DNA of 61,742 bases from Chromobacterium sphagni (GCF_001855555.1 NZ_MKCT01000016.1:1-61742); one strand, 5' to 3'. Counted from the first letter of the stretch, positions 1-8,484 are shown. Notes: generated from the letters alone by a model not told the origin. Numbers and translations: made by a program.

Positions 1-262
1 CGGCCAGCAGCTGAGCGACATCGTCGAATCCAGCCGCCGCACGCTGGAGCTGGTGCGGGGCATCTCGCAGGAGGCCACCACCCAGGCGCACCGGGTGGGC
101 GGCATCAACGAGGCGATGCAGCGCGTCAATCAGTTGTCGCAGGGCAATGCCGCCGCCAGCGAGCAATTGTCGGCGGCGGCGCAGGAGGTGGCGATGCGGG
201 CCGACAGCCTGCGCCGGCAGATGCAGTACTTCCAGCAAGGGCCGGATGGCAGGCAGGCCTAG
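1..262 (+). CDS. Methyl-accepting chemotaxis protein, C-terminal fragment
   Basis: The frame is open from the left edge (first full codon at base 2) and ends at TAG 260-262, so only about 86 C-terminal residues are visible. They read as the descending helix of a chemoreceptor signalling domain: runs of Q, S, A and E with the pattern SQGNAAASEQLSAAAQEVA, followed by a short tail. The heptad-like small-residue helix and the ending after an R/Q-rich segment are typical of bacterial MCPs. The sensor region and start lie outside the window, so ligand and topology cannot be judged. Family assignment is fairly safe from the helix pattern alone. Confidence 0.8.
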   Translation, partial: GQQLSDIVESSRRTLELVRGISQEATTQAHRVGGINEAMQRVNQLSQGNAAASEQLSAAAQEVAMRADSLRRQMQYFQQGPDGRQA

Positions 263-295
263 CCTGCGCGGCGCCGCATGATGCGGCCCGGATGT

Positions 296-327
296 AAAAA
301 TCCCGACCGGCCGAGCGCGGTCGGGAT
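296..327 (-). terminator. Intrinsic terminator of the leftward ABC importer operon
   Basis: A perfect 10-bp stem (ATCCCGACCG / CGGTCGGGAT, arms 300-309 and 318-327) with an 8-base loop is followed on the minus strand by TTTTT. It lies about 25 bases beyond the ATPase stop codon, so it terminates the leftward transport operon. On the plus strand there is no U-tract after the stem. Confidence 0.8.
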
Positions 328-353
328 GGCATCTGCGGCGGTTTGGCCCGCGC

Positions 354-1358
354 TCAGCGCACTTCGCGCAAGTCGTCGCGGGAGATTTGCAGCCGCACCT
401 GGGTGCCGCTGGACAGCAGGTCGCCGGCGTTGCGGTTGAGCCGGTCCACCTGCAGCATGGTGCCGCCGGCGTCCACCTGGTAGCGGATGATGCTGCCCAG
501 CAACTGGTGTTGGCGGATCACCGCCGGCAGCGTGTCTTCGCCGCCGTGCTCATGCCCCACCAGCTGGATGGATTCGGGGCGTATCGCCAGGTGGCCCTGG
601 ATTTCCAGACCCAGCAGCGCATGGCTCTGCTGCGCGGACAGCAGGTTGTAGTTGCCCATGAAGCGGGCGACGAACTCGGTGGCCGGCTGGGTGTAGATGG
701 TTTCCGCCGCCCCCTCCTGCTCCACCTTGCCCTGGTTCATCACGAAGATGCGGTCGGACATGGTCAGCGCCTCTTCCTGATCGTGAGTGACGAAGATGGT
801 GGTCAGGCCCAAGCGGCGCTGGATGTCGCGGATCTGCTCGCGCAGGTTTCTGCGGATGCGGGCGTCCAGCGCCGACAGCGGCTCGTCCAGCAGCAGGATG
901 CGCGGCTCCACCACCAGCGCGCGCGCCAGGGCGACGCGCTGGCGTTGGCCGCCGGACAATTGGTGCGGGTAGTGGCGCTCGCGGCCGTTCAATTCCACCA
1001 GCGCGATCACTTCCGCCACCTTGCGGCGGATCTCGTCGGCCGAGCGCTTCTGCATTTTCAGACCGAAGGCGATATTGGCCGCCACGTCCATATTGGGGAA
1101 CAGCGCGTAACTCTGGAACACCATGCCGATGCCGCGCTTTTGCGGCGACAGCCGGGTGATGTCCTCGCCCTGCAGGGTAATGCTGCCGCCGCTCGGGCTT
1201 TCGAAGCCGGCGATCATGCGCAGCACGGTGGTCTTGCCGCAGCCGGACGGGCCGAGGAAGGTGACGAACTCGCCGGCCTCCACCCGCATGTTGAAATCGT
1301 GTACCACGGCCTGCTGGCCGAATTGCTTGTTCAGATGCTTGATCTGCAGATATGCCAT
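354..1358 (-). CDS. ABC importer ATP-binding protein (PotA/FbpC type)
   Basis: 334-residue ATPase that would power the two adjacent permeases. Visible motifs: Walker A GPSGCGKTT (about residue 36), signature LSGGQRQR, Walker B with ILLLDEPLSALD, and the H-loop FVTHDQEEA. A C-terminal extension of about 100 residues fits a TOBE-type regulatory domain of the CUT1/PotA/FbpC group. It is the last gene of a leftward operon ordered binding protein, permease, permease, ATPase, 20 bases after the preceding permease. The substrate class (polyamine, ferric iron, phosphonate or another small molecule) cannot be told from the ATPase. Confidence 0.9.
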   Translation of the reverse strand: MAYLQIKHLNKQFGQQAVVHDFNMRVEAGEFVTFLGPSGCGKTTVLRMIAGFESPSGGSITLQGEDITRLSPQKRGIGMVFQSYALFPNMDVAANIAFGLKMQKRSADEIRRKVAEVIALVELNGRERHYPHQLSGGQRQRVALARALVVEPRILLLDEPLSALDARIRRNLREQIRDIQRRLGLTTIFVTHDQEEALTMSDRIFVMNQGKVEQEGAAETIYTQPATEFVARFMGNYNLLSAQQSHALLGLEIQGHLAIRPESIQLVGHEHGGEDTLPAVIRQHQLLGSIIRYQVDAGGTMLQVDRLNRNAGDLLSSGTQVRLQISRDDLREVR

Positions 1359-1378
1359 GATGGTTCCGTAGCGGGAGC

Positions 1379-2179
1379 TTAGTGTTGGTCGGCCGCCAGG
1401 GCGGCGCGGTTGCGGCTGACCACCTGCATCAGGCCCATCGCCGCCCAGGTGACCAGGAAGGCGATGATGGCCAGCGCGGCCGGCTCGTAGGCGCGGTTGG
1501 CGCCGATCAGCTGCAGATAGGGGCCGAAGGCCGGGCGCGCCAGCAGGCTGGCCAGCGTGAACTCGCCGATGACGATGGCGAAGGTCAGGAAGGCGCCGGA
1601 CAGGATGGCGGTTTTCAGATTGGGGAAGATCACCAGGCGCAAGATGTCGAACCAGCCGCTGCCCAGGCTTTGCGCCGCCTCGGTCAGCGAGCGCACGTCT
1701 ATCGCCGCGAGGCCGGTGTCTACCGAGCGGTACAGATAGGGCATGGCCAGCGTCACGTAGCCGAACACCAGCAACAGGTCGGTGCCGCGCTCGTTGCCGG
1801 TCAGCGGCAGCCAGCCGCCGCTGCCGTAGAGGCGCAGGTAGCCGAACACCAGCACGATGGCCGGGATCACCAGCGGGAGCAGGGTGATGAACTCGATCAG
1901 CGGGCGCAGCCTGGGCAGCTTGAGCTGGACCCAGAACGCCGTGGGCACCACCAGCAGGATGCCGACCAGGATGGTCAGCAGCGCCAGCACGGCGGAATAG
2001 CCGAAGCTCTGCTGGAAGCCGGGGTCGGTCAGCACCACCTTGTAGGCTTCGAAGCTGTAGCCCTCGCGGCGCATCTTCAGGCTGAATTCAAAAGTGGCCA
2101 GCAGCGGCAGCAGGAAGTAGCCGCCTCCCAGCAGGATGGCGATCCAGGCGCCCAGGCGCGAAGTAGCGGTGGTTTTCAT
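1379..2179 (-). CDS. ABC importer permease (second inner-membrane subunit)
   Basis: 266-residue integral membrane protein with about six hydrophobic segments. It has a binding-protein-dependent transport (EAA-loop) motif, AAQSLGSGWFDILRLVIFP, that docks on the ATPase. The start MKTTATSRLG at 2179 overlaps the stop of the preceding permease by four bases (ATGA), a sign of translational coupling. A longer upstream open frame exists but is a shadow of the first permease. PotC/FbpB-like subunit of the importer; substrate unknown. Confidence 0.88.
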   Translation of the reverse strand: MKTTATSRLGAWIAILLGGGYFLLPLLATFEFSLKMRREGYSFEAYKVVLTDPGFQQSFGYSAVLALLTILVGILLVVPTAFWVQLKLPRLRPLIEFITLLPLVIPAIVLVFGYLRLYGSGGWLPLTGNERGTDLLLVFGYVTLAMPYLYRSVDTGLAAIDVRSLTEAAQSLGSGWFDILRLVIFPNLKTAILSGAFLTFAIVIGEFTLASLLARPAFGPYLQLIGANRAYEPAALAIIAFLVTWAAMGLMQVVSRNRAALAADQH

Positions 2180-3084
2180 GCGGACTCCCGGTGGCTGCGC
2201 TTGCGCAGCCAGATGTAGCCGGCATTGGCGCTGCCGGTGATCAGAACCATGCCCAAAGCCAGCGCGTAACCCAGGTTCTGGTCGTGCAGCACGTCGCCGT
2301 GGATCTGGGCGTACAGCAGGATGGTGACGATGTTGAGAGAGCTGCCGGTCAGCGCGTAGGCGGTGGCCACCGCGCCGAAGGCGTTGGCGAACAGTAGCAG
2401 CGCCGCGCCCACCAGGCTGGGCCATAGCACCGGCAGCGCGATGTGGCGCCAGTAGGCCAGCGGCGAGCCGCCCAGGCTTTCGCAGGCTTCGCGCCATTCG
2501 TCTTTCAGGCCCTCCACCGCCGGGGCGATGATCAGCACCATCAGCGGAATCTGGAAGTACAGATAGGTGAGGGTGAGGCCGGCGAAGCTGAGGATGGTGA
2601 AGCCGCTGCCGTACAGGTCGAAGTCCAGATATTTGCGCAGCAGCATGGTGACCAGACCCATCCGGCCCAGCGTGGACAGGAAGGCGAAGGCCAGCGGGAT
2701 GCCGGCGAAGTTGGACGCCACCCCGGAAAAGGTGGTCAGCGTCGGGCGGATCCAGCCGGGCAGGCCGCCGCGGATGGCCGCCAGCGCCAGCAGCAGACCC
2801 AGCGCGGTGCCGAGCGCGGCGGAGGCGGCGCTGATCTCGAGGCTGATGCGGTAGGCGCTGAGGATATTGGGCTCGAACAGGCGGATGATGTTGCCCAGCG
2901 TGAAGTTGCCTTGCGCGTCCTGGAAGGCACCCACCATCAGCATGGCGGTGGGCAGGATCAGGAACAACAGCGCGAACAGCAGGAAGGGCGCCACGCCCAG
3001 CCAGGACAGGATGGCGCTGCGTTGCGGCTTATTGCTGGAGAGGCTGGTGCGGGGAGGGGACATGGTGTCGGATGATGCGGCCAT
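2176..3084 (-). CDS. ABC importer permease (first inner-membrane subunit)
   Basis: 302-residue membrane protein. A hydrophilic N-terminus of about 25 residues is followed by a strong membrane segment and at least five more. The EAA-type cytoplasmic loop reads EACESLGGSPLAYWRHIALP. It pairs with the downstream permease, with which it overlaps by four bases. The gene is separated from the binding-protein gene by 69 bases that contain a stem-loop, so its expression is probably lower than that of the binding protein, as is usual for such operons. Confidence 0.88.
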   Translation of the reverse strand: MAASSDTMSPPRTSLSSNKPQRSAILSWLGVAPFLLFALLFLILPTAMLMVGAFQDAQGNFTLGNIIRLFEPNILSAYRISLEISAASAALGTALGLLLALAAIRGGLPGWIRPTLTTFSGVASNFAGIPLAFAFLSTLGRMGLVTMLLRKYLDFDLYGSGFTILSFAGLTLTYLYFQIPLMVLIIAPAVEGLKDEWREACESLGGSPLAYWRHIALPVLWPSLVGAALLLFANAFGAVATAYALTGSSLNIVTILLYAQIHGDVLHDQNLGYALALGMVLITGSANAGYIWLRKRSHRESA

Positions 3085-3107
3085 CGATGTGTTTTCTCTT
3101 GCCAGGT

Positions 3108-3130
3108 AAAAGGGCCGCCTTCGGCGGCCC
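3108..3130 (-). terminator. Leaky terminator/attenuator between binding-protein and permease genes
   Basis: GGGCCGCC / GGCGGCCC (3112-3119 and 3123-3130) forms an 8-bp GC stem with a 3-base loop, followed on the minus strand by TTTT. Because it sits inside the operon, just after the binding-protein stop, it probably stabilises that message and reduces read-through into the permeases. Inferred from position and structure only. Confidence 0.6.
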
Positions 3131-3153
3131 GATACGATGCTGCTGGATCAGGC

Positions 3154-4254
3154 TTACTTGACGCTGCTTCCCACCACGCTGTCCCACTGCTTGGTGATGC
3201 CGGCCTTGTAGCTTTCCTGCTGCTCTATGGTGGGGAACACCGCTTTCTTGTAGGCGGCGGCGTCCGGCAGCTTGCTCATCAGATCAGCCGGAATCTTCTT
3301 CTTGGCGGTCAGGTCGTTGAAGCGGATCGGATGGCAATAGCCCTTCAGCCAGGCCACTTGGCCTTCGTCGGAGTACAGGTATTCCATCCACAGCTTGGCG
3401 GCGTTGGGGTGCGGTGCGTAGGCGTTGATGCCTTGCGCGTAGACGCCGGCCACCACGCCGGTCTTCGGCACGATCACTTCAACCTTGGGGTTGCCCTTCA
3501 GGGTGTCGCGGTCGGCCAGCGCGTTGTAGTCCCAGCGCACGATGATGGGGGTGGTGCCCTGGGCCAGCGAGGCGGCCTTGCCGATCACCGGCACGAAGTT
3601 GCCGTTCTTGTTCAATTGCGAGAAGAACTTCAGGCCGGCGTCGGCGGACTTGTTCACGTCGCCCTTGGCCTGCGACAGGCCGGCGGCGAATACGCCCTGG
3701 ATGGCCTGGTTAGCGGCGCGCGGGTCGCCGGCCAGCGCCACGGCGTTCTTGAATTCGGGCTTCAAGAGGTCGGCCCAGTCGGCCGGAGCCTTGCTGATCA
3801 GGTCCTTGTTGACCTGGAAGGTCAGCACGCCGTAGTAGTCGCCATACCAGTAGCCTTCCTTGTCCTTGGCGTTGTCGGGGATGGATTTCCAGGTGGATAC
3901 CTTGTAAGGCTGCAGCAGGCCCTGGGCCTTTGCCTGCGGGCCGAAGGACAGGCCGACGTCGATCACATCCGGCGTTTGCGGGCCCTTGTTGTTCTTGTTG
4001 GCCTTGATGGCCTCTAGCTCGTCGGCGGAGCCGGCGTCCGGGTTCAGTTCGTTCACCTTGATGCCGTATTTGGCCTTGAAGCCGGCGATCACGTTGCCGT
4101 AGCCGCACCAGTCGTGCGGCAGGCCGATCACGGTCAGTTCGCCTTCCTTCTTGGCGGCCTGCACCAGCGCGGCCAGATTGTCCGCCAAAGCGGAGTTGGC
4201 GATCATGCTCAGCGCGCCGACTACGGCGGCGTAACCCAGTTTGTTCTTCATCAT
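3154..4254 (-). CDS. Periplasmic ABC substrate-binding protein
   Basis: 366 residues with a signal peptide (MMKNKLGYAAVVGALSMIANSALA, likely cleaved after ALA) and the two-lobed extracellular solute-binding fold of the PotD/FbpA/PhnS type. A WCGYG segment lies early in lobe 1 and a conserved C-terminal aromatic/charged region follows. A purine-rich GGGGAG stands directly upstream; translation may begin at either of the two consecutive ATGs. It is the first gene of the importer operon and lies just after the hcn terminator, so it has its own promoter region (4255-4380). Ligand unknown. Confidence 0.85.
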   Translation of the reverse strand: MMKNKLGYAAVVGALSMIANSALADNLAALVQAAKKEGELTVIGLPHDWCGYGNVIAGFKAKYGIKVNELNPDAGSADELEAIKANKNNKGPQTPDVIDVGLSFGPQAKAQGLLQPYKVSTWKSIPDNAKDKEGYWYGDYYGVLTFQVNKDLISKAPADWADLLKPEFKNAVALAGDPRAANQAIQGVFAAGLSQAKGDVNKSADAGLKFFSQLNKNGNFVPVIGKAASLAQGTTPIIVRWDYNALADRDTLKGNPKVEVIVPKTGVVAGVYAQGINAYAPHPNAAKLWMEYLYSDEGQVAWLKGYCHPIRFNDLTAKKKIPADLMSKLPDAAAYKKAVFPTIEQQESYKAGITKQWDSVVGSSVK

Positions 4255-4379
4255 TGCTCCCCTTCATTGGCCATTGGCTTATCAAAACTTATGCGATGGT
4301 ATGAGGGATTGATGACAAATACACGTCAGTAATATGACAAAATGGTTTCAGTGCTGGACAAGTGGCGGCGAGTCGGAAG

Positions 4380-4411
4380 AAAAAGCCGCCGCGGCGCCAG
4401 GCCGCGGCGGC
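4380..4411 (-). terminator. Intrinsic terminator of hcnABC
   Basis: A 10-bp GC stem (GCCGCCGCGG / CCGCGGCGGC, arms 4385-4394 and 4402-4411, 7-base loop) is followed on the minus strand by CTTTTTCTTC. It begins about 10 bases after the hcnC stop codon and separates the cyanide operon from the ABC importer. Confidence 0.85.
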
Positions 4412-4421
4412 CGGAGCGGGC

Positions 4422-5678
4422 TCAGGCGTGGGCCGGTTCGAGCGGCGCCTCCGCGTTCTGGCGGTCGAAGCGGCTGGCCAGGAAAGGGCGGATGTCCAGC
4501 GGCAATGCCTCGTGGTGAGCCAGCTTGTCCAGCAGCACGCCGGTGATGGCCGAGGTGAGGATGCCGGTGCGGAAGTGGCCGCAAGCGTTCAGATAGCCTT
4601 CCACGCCGTCCACCGGCCCCAATATCGGCAACTCGTCCGGCGTGCCGGGGCGCAGGCCGGCCCAGCAGCGCTTGATGTTGATGTTCTTCAGTTCCGGCAG
4701 GCAGCGCACCGCGCCCTGCACCAGGCCGTTGATCTCGGGATAAGTGGTGCTTATGTCGTATCCCTTGTCCTCGGTGGTGCTGCCGATCAGGATTTCGCCG
4801 TTGTCCTTCTGCGCGATGTAGCAGTCGCTGGTGGTGATGCAGCCGCGCAAGAGCTTGGGCATTTTCTCCGACAACACGATCTGGCCTTTCACCGGCTTCA
4901 CCGGGATGGACGTGCCGGTGGCCCACTGGCACAGCTCGTCCGCCCATGAGCCGCCGGCGTTGATCAGCGTGCCGCAAGAAAATTCGCCGGCCTCGGCGGT
5001 GCGCACGCCGACGACGCGGCTGCCCTGGCGGAGCACGCCGGTGACGTTGGTGTTGAAGTAGATGTCCACGCCGTTCTGCCGCGCCGCCTCGGTGTAGGCG
5101 TCGGTCAGGCGGAAGGGGCTGACTTGGTGGTCGCACAGGAATTCCAGCGCGCCTTGGGCGCTGTGGCTGATATAGGGCTCGTTCTCGCGCAGCTGCGCCT
5201 GGTCCAGCCAGCGCACCTGGCTGGAAAGGTGGGGAATCTGCGCGGCGATATGCTCGGCGTACAGTTGGTCTTCCTCGTCGTAGATGACGAACTTCAGTCC
5301 GGTCTCCTCGAACTTGAAGTCCATTCCATGCTTGGCCAGCAGCTCCTGGTGCAGCGCAGGATACAGCGCGTTGGAGGCCAGCGCGAAGTCGAAGAAGCTT
5401 TGCGGCAGGATGTGCGGCGCGCTGGCGCTGACCGTCACGGCCGAGCCGGCGGCCTCGCGCTTGTGTTTGGCGGAGGTCATGCGGAAGAAGATCACGCCGC
5501 AGCCCAGGCCGACTGATTCGCCTATCGCCCACAGGCCGCCGGCCGAGGCGCGCGAGGCGTTGCCCGGCCGTTTGGCGTCTATCAGGGCGATTTTCAGGTT
5601 GCCGCGTTTGGACAGCTGGTAGGCGCAGGAGGCGCCGATGACGCCGCCGCCGGCGATCACGATATCGTACTGCTTCAT
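4422..5678 (-). CDS. hcnC: Hydrogen cyanide synthase subunit HcnC
   Basis: 418-residue FAD-dependent oxidoreductase of the DAO/glycine-oxidase superfamily. The N-terminal dinucleotide-binding motif is GGGVIGAS (residues 10-17), followed by RASAGGLWAIGESVGLGCG and, near the end, GYLNACGHFRTGILTSAITG. With HcnA and HcnB it forms the membrane-associated complex that oxidises glycine to HCN and CO2. Length and sequence closely resemble the Pseudomonas HcnC I remember (about 417 residues). It starts one base after the hcnB stop and is the last gene of the operon. Confidence 0.95.
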   Translation of the reverse strand: MKQYDIVIAGGGVIGASCAYQLSKRGNLKIALIDAKRPGNASRASAGGLWAIGESVGLGCGVIFFRMTSAKHKREAAGSAVTVSASAPHILPQSFFDFALASNALYPALHQELLAKHGMDFKFEETGLKFVIYDEEDQLYAEHIAAQIPHLSSQVRWLDQAQLRENEPYISHSAQGALEFLCDHQVSPFRLTDAYTEAARQNGVDIYFNTNVTGVLRQGSRVVGVRTAEAGEFSCGTLINAGGSWADELCQWATGTSIPVKPVKGQIVLSEKMPKLLRGCITTSDCYIAQKDNGEILIGSTTEDKGYDISTTYPEINGLVQGAVRCLPELKNINIKRCWAGLRPGTPDELPILGPVDGVEGYLNACGHFRTGILTSAITGVLLDKLAHHEALPLDIRPFLASRFDRQNAEAPLEPAHA

Positions 5679-5679
5679 G

Positions 5680-7086
5680 TCAAACCTCTTCCGTCTGTTG
5701 GGTGGCCATGGACTGGAAAGCCGAGAACGGCAGCGGGTCCAGCGGGAAGCGCGGCCGGATCCAGCCCACGTCCTTCTTGCCGGTGTGTTCGCGCAGCCTG
5801 TCGCTGCAATAGCCGACGCACATCTTGCCCTGGCAGTCGCCCATGCTGACGCGGGTGCGCATCTTCAGGCTGATCAGGTCGTTCACGCCTTGCTCCAGCG
5901 CGTTATCTATGTCCTGGCGGGTGGCGTGCTCGCAACGGCAGATCACCGTGTCCGGCCGGGGCAGCGCCAACTGGCCGGCGCCGCGGCGGGTGAAGCGGTC
6001 TATGCCGACGCGGAAGCGCAGGATCGCTGCCAACTGGTCCAGGCAGGCGCGGCGCTGCTGCATGGCTTGCTGTTCGCTGAGGATGTGGCGCTGCCAAAGA
6101 ATGGACAGCGCGGCGATGCGGCCGGACAGCATCGCCGCCTCGCCGCCCCTCAGGCCGCCGATGTCGCCGGCCAAGTGGATGTGAGGCTGGCTGCTGCGTT
6201 GCCAGTCGTCGTTGACCGGCTTGAGGAAGCCATCGTCGTGGTACTGGTGCTCCAGGCCCATCTGCTGGGTCAACTGGGTGCGCGGGATGAAGCCGTAACC
6301 CACGGCCAGGGTCTGCGCCGGCAGGCGGCGCTGCTGCGACAGGTCGGCGTTCCAGTCGGCGTCATAGGGCGCGACGGTGATTTCTTGCAGCTCGGCCGAG
6401 CCGCTGCCCTCTACGATGCCCCAGCCGTAATGCAGCGGGATGCCGTGGCGCTTCAGGTAAGCCACCATGCTCAGGCCGTCCAGGAACAACTGCGGCTGGT
6501 TGAGCAGGACGATGGCCTCCTTGGCCAGCCGGCCGAAGGCGCAGGCTTCATAGACGCCGGCGATTTCGGCGCCGGCGCGGTGCAACTGGCAGGCCACCAG
6601 CGGCAGCAGCGGGCCGGTGCCTGCCAGCGCGGTGCGGCCCAACGGCTTGACCACGCCGCTCTTGATTTGCAGCTGCAGGCCGCCCAGCATGATCACGCCG
6701 GGCAGGGTCCAGCCGGGGAAGGGCACGCTGCGTTCGTGGCATCCCGCGGAGAGCAGCAGCTGCGAGTAGGGTACCGGTTGTACCCACTCATCCGGCGAGA
6801 GGGCGAACAATTGGCCGCCGTCGCCGCCGACGACGCGGGTGTTCAGGCGGATGTCGATCTGCGGGCGGAATTGTTCGAACTCGCGGTGCAGCGCCTGCAT
6901 ATTGTCGCGGTAGCGCTCTCCCAGATAATCCAGCACCACGCCCTGGCGCAGCGGGCCGCGGTAGACCACCCCGCCCAAGCGGGAGGCCTCGTCCAGCAGG
7001 ATGCTGTGCACGCCATGGCGCGCCAGCTCCATCGCAGCGGACATGCCGGCCGGGCCGCCGCCGACGATTACCGGTTTGCCGTTCAT
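5680..7086 (-). CDS. hcnB: Hydrogen cyanide synthase subunit HcnB
   Basis: 468-residue flavoprotein of the pyridine nucleotide-disulphide oxidoreductase type. An FAD-binding motif VGGGPAGMSAA lies at the start, and a C-terminal cysteine cluster (CRCEHATRQD, then CQGKMCVGYC) fits a BFD-like [2Fe-2S] site. It is the large partner in glycine oxidation to cyanide. The chosen start MNGKPVIVGG at 7086 overlaps the hcnA stop by four bases (ATGA). The open frame continues further upstream, but that part only shadows hcnA. Confidence 0.94.
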   Translation of the reverse strand: MNGKPVIVGGGPAGMSAAMELARHGVHSILLDEASRLGGVVYRGPLRQGVVLDYLGERYRDNMQALHREFEQFRPQIDIRLNTRVVGGDGGQLFALSPDEWVQPVPYSQLLLSAGCHERSVPFPGWTLPGVIMLGGLQLQIKSGVVKPLGRTALAGTGPLLPLVACQLHRAGAEIAGVYEACAFGRLAKEAIVLLNQPQLFLDGLSMVAYLKRHGIPLHYGWGIVEGSGSAELQEITVAPYDADWNADLSQQRRLPAQTLAVGYGFIPRTQLTQQMGLEHQYHDDGFLKPVNDDWQRSSQPHIHLAGDIGGLRGGEAAMLSGRIAALSILWQRHILSEQQAMQQRRACLDQLAAILRFRVGIDRFTRRGAGQLALPRPDTVICRCEHATRQDIDNALEQGVNDLISLKMRTRVSMGDCQGKMCVGYCSDRLREHTGKKDVGWIRPRFPLDPLPFSAFQSMATQQTEEV

Positions 7087-7394
7087 TTCAGGCCCTCCGT
7101 GTTCAGGCGGTTGCCGGCGGTTTCCACCCGCATGCCGGGCTGCACCACGGTCTGGCAGGCGCGGCGCTTGTGGCGGCCGTCGATGCGCACCTGGCAGCAA
7201 TGGCAGACGCCCATGCCGCAGTAGGAGCCGGCAATCTGCTGGTTGTCGTTGCGGCTGAGCTGGCGCAGGCCGACAGCGTTCAGCACGCTGAGCACGGTTT
7301 CGCCGGCTGCGGCGGCAACCGGCTGGTTGTTGACGTGTATGGTCAATGTCTGGCCCTGCAGGGCCTGAATGTCGTGATTGCGGTGTAAGGACAT
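7083..7394 (-). CDS. hcnA: Hydrogen cyanide synthase subunit HcnA
   Basis: 103-residue small [2Fe-2S] ferredoxin-like subunit. The cysteine motif CGMGVCHCCQV and the later RRACQTVV supply the cluster ligands. It is the first gene of the operon, with ribosome site AAGG eight bases before ATG 7394. In Pseudomonas hcnABC is controlled by low oxygen (ANR), quorum sensing and Gac/Rsm, and in Chromobacterium by the CviI/CviR acyl-homoserine lactone system. No convincing ANR palindrome is visible upstream, and only a LuxR-type half-site can be argued. Confidence 0.95.
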   Translation of the reverse strand: MSLHRNHDIQALQGQTLTIHVNNQPVAAAAGETVLSVLNAVGLRQLSRNDNQQIAGSYCGMGVCHCCQVRIDGRHKRRACQTVVQPGMRVETAGNRLNTEGLK

Positions 7395-7928
7395 GAAGCA
7401 CCTTGCTGAATGATTGGTCTGGCAGGTTGTTCGCTTTTTACTGAATGGGAAGGCCCGCCAGCTTCCTCCCGCATCCAGTATTTCCGCAGCAACCTAGGGT
7501 CAGAAACCGTTGCGGTTAGCTGCTGAAAGCCTATGGTCTTATGTTTTTATAACAATAATGCTTTTAGCATGTGGACAATGTGGTTTGTTTAATAAAAGTC
7601 AACTTTTAGATTTAATTCCTAAAAAAGTGACAGGCAGACAGACTGTCTGTCACTTTTCCGCACTGGAATCATCGCATGGCAGATATTCTGGTTTCTTAAT
7701 GAAAACTCACAAAGTAAGCCGCAGAGAAAATCTTTAACTAAAACGGATATGTTTTATGCCCCTGGCGGCTACAAATGCTTACATGCGGAAACCTAAATCC
7801 TGCTGAAGACGGACCGGCTCGGTGTAATGCTGTCGTCAGGCCCGGGTGGATGCCGGGACAGAATTGCCGCCGCGCAGCCATAGCCGGGAAGGCCGTGGCA
7901 TGGCGAAGAATCGTTGAGGAGAAAAGGA
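7395..7928. other. Divergent gap between hcnA and the paralogue pair
   Basis: 534 bases without a supportable protein gene. Bases 7540-7760 are clearly AT-richer than the surroundings. The stretch holds the leftward hcn promoter region (next to 7394-7510), an orphan hairpin with A/T flanks (7623-7657), two smaller dyads (ATGCTTTTAGCAT near 7558-7570 and AAAAGTCAACTTTT near 7595-7608) and the rightward leader of the lipoprotein gene. A 75-codon open frame at 7510 has no good start site and no recognisable protein pattern, so it is not called. Confidence 0.6.
7623..7657 (+). terminator. Orphan terminator-like hairpin
   Basis: A 15-bp stem with one G-U pair (AAAAGTGACAGGCAG / CTGTCTGTCACTTTT) and a 5-base loop is flanked by A and T runs, so it could terminate RNA from either direction. 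No protein gene runs into it: hcnA is transcribed away to the left and the paralogue pair away to the right. It may end a small RNA starting near 7545. Alternatively it could be an operator, since its core resembles dyads bound by TetR-type regulators. The strand is a guess. Confidence 0.55.
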
Positions 7929-8447
7929 ATGAAATTGAAAAATGCTGGCATCAAGTGGCTGGGGCCGCTGATCGCCGCCGCCAGCCTGAGCGCCTGCGTG
8001 GTGACGCCGCCGCGCGCCCAGGTGGCGTATCAGCCGGCGACGGTGCGGCTAGAAATGCCGCGCGACTGGCGCCCAGCCGAGCATCCATATTACCTGCATG
8101 CAATGAGCGATCTGCGCCAGGCCAGGGCCTATCTGGCGCGGCAGGATTATCCGCAAATCATGGAGGACGAGCGCCACGCGGTGGCCGAGATCGACGCCGC
8201 GCTGGGTGAGATGCAGCGTGCGGCTTTCGAAGACGGCAAGCAGCCCTGGCGCTACGAGCAGCCCGACGCGCGCCTGAGTCCCACCGACCGTTTCCACAAG
8301 GCGCTGGAATTGCTTGGCTCGGCTCGCCGCGACGCCAGCCATCAAGAGGACGACCCGTGGGTGCGCGATCTGCAGCACCGCATCCTGCACCATGTCGATG
8401 CCGCGCACCATGCGGTACAGCAGGCCATCGACGACGCTTTGCGCTGA
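7929..8447 (+). CDS. Putative lipoprotein, first of two tandem paralogues
   Basis: 172 residues with a lipoprotein signal: basic start, hydrophobic core and lipobox LSAC (Cys about residue 23). The mature part is helical and rich in H, R, D and E, with HPYYLHAMSDLRQAR, then DERHAVAEIDAAL and a C-terminal HHVDAAHHAVQQAIDDAL. The same framework recurs in the next gene (HPYYLHAM.DLR.AR, DERHAV.EI, EDDP, HH.D.A..A), so the two arose by duplication. Start chosen at ATG 7929 behind GAGGAGAAAAGGA rather than an upstream TTG. No function can be assigned; an envelope location is likely. Confidence 0.75.
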   Translation: MKLKNAGIKWLGPLIAAASLSACVVTPPRAQVAYQPATVRLEMPRDWRPAEHPYYLHAMSDLRQARAYLARQDYPQIMEDERHAVAEIDAALGEMQRAAFEDGKQPWRYEQPDARLSPTDRFHKALELLGSARRDASHQEDDPWVRDLQHRILHHVDAAHHAVQQAIDDALR

Positions 8448-8484
8448 GCGCAAGCCCGATACCCGGTCTTACAAGGAGAGCAAG

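Noticed and set aside
5638-7224. Long open frame antisense to hcnB (plus strand)
   Set aside because: Typical GC-rich shadow frame: Ala/Gln/Val/His-rich translation, no ribosome site, and the opposite strand encodes a well-recognised protein.
7487-7503. LuxR/CviR-type box upstream of hcnA (minus strand CTGACCCTAGGTTGCTG)
   Set aside because: The left half CTGACC fits the expected site and the position is reasonable, but only 3 of 7 positions of the right half are symmetric. It is at best a half-site, so it is not listed as a feature.
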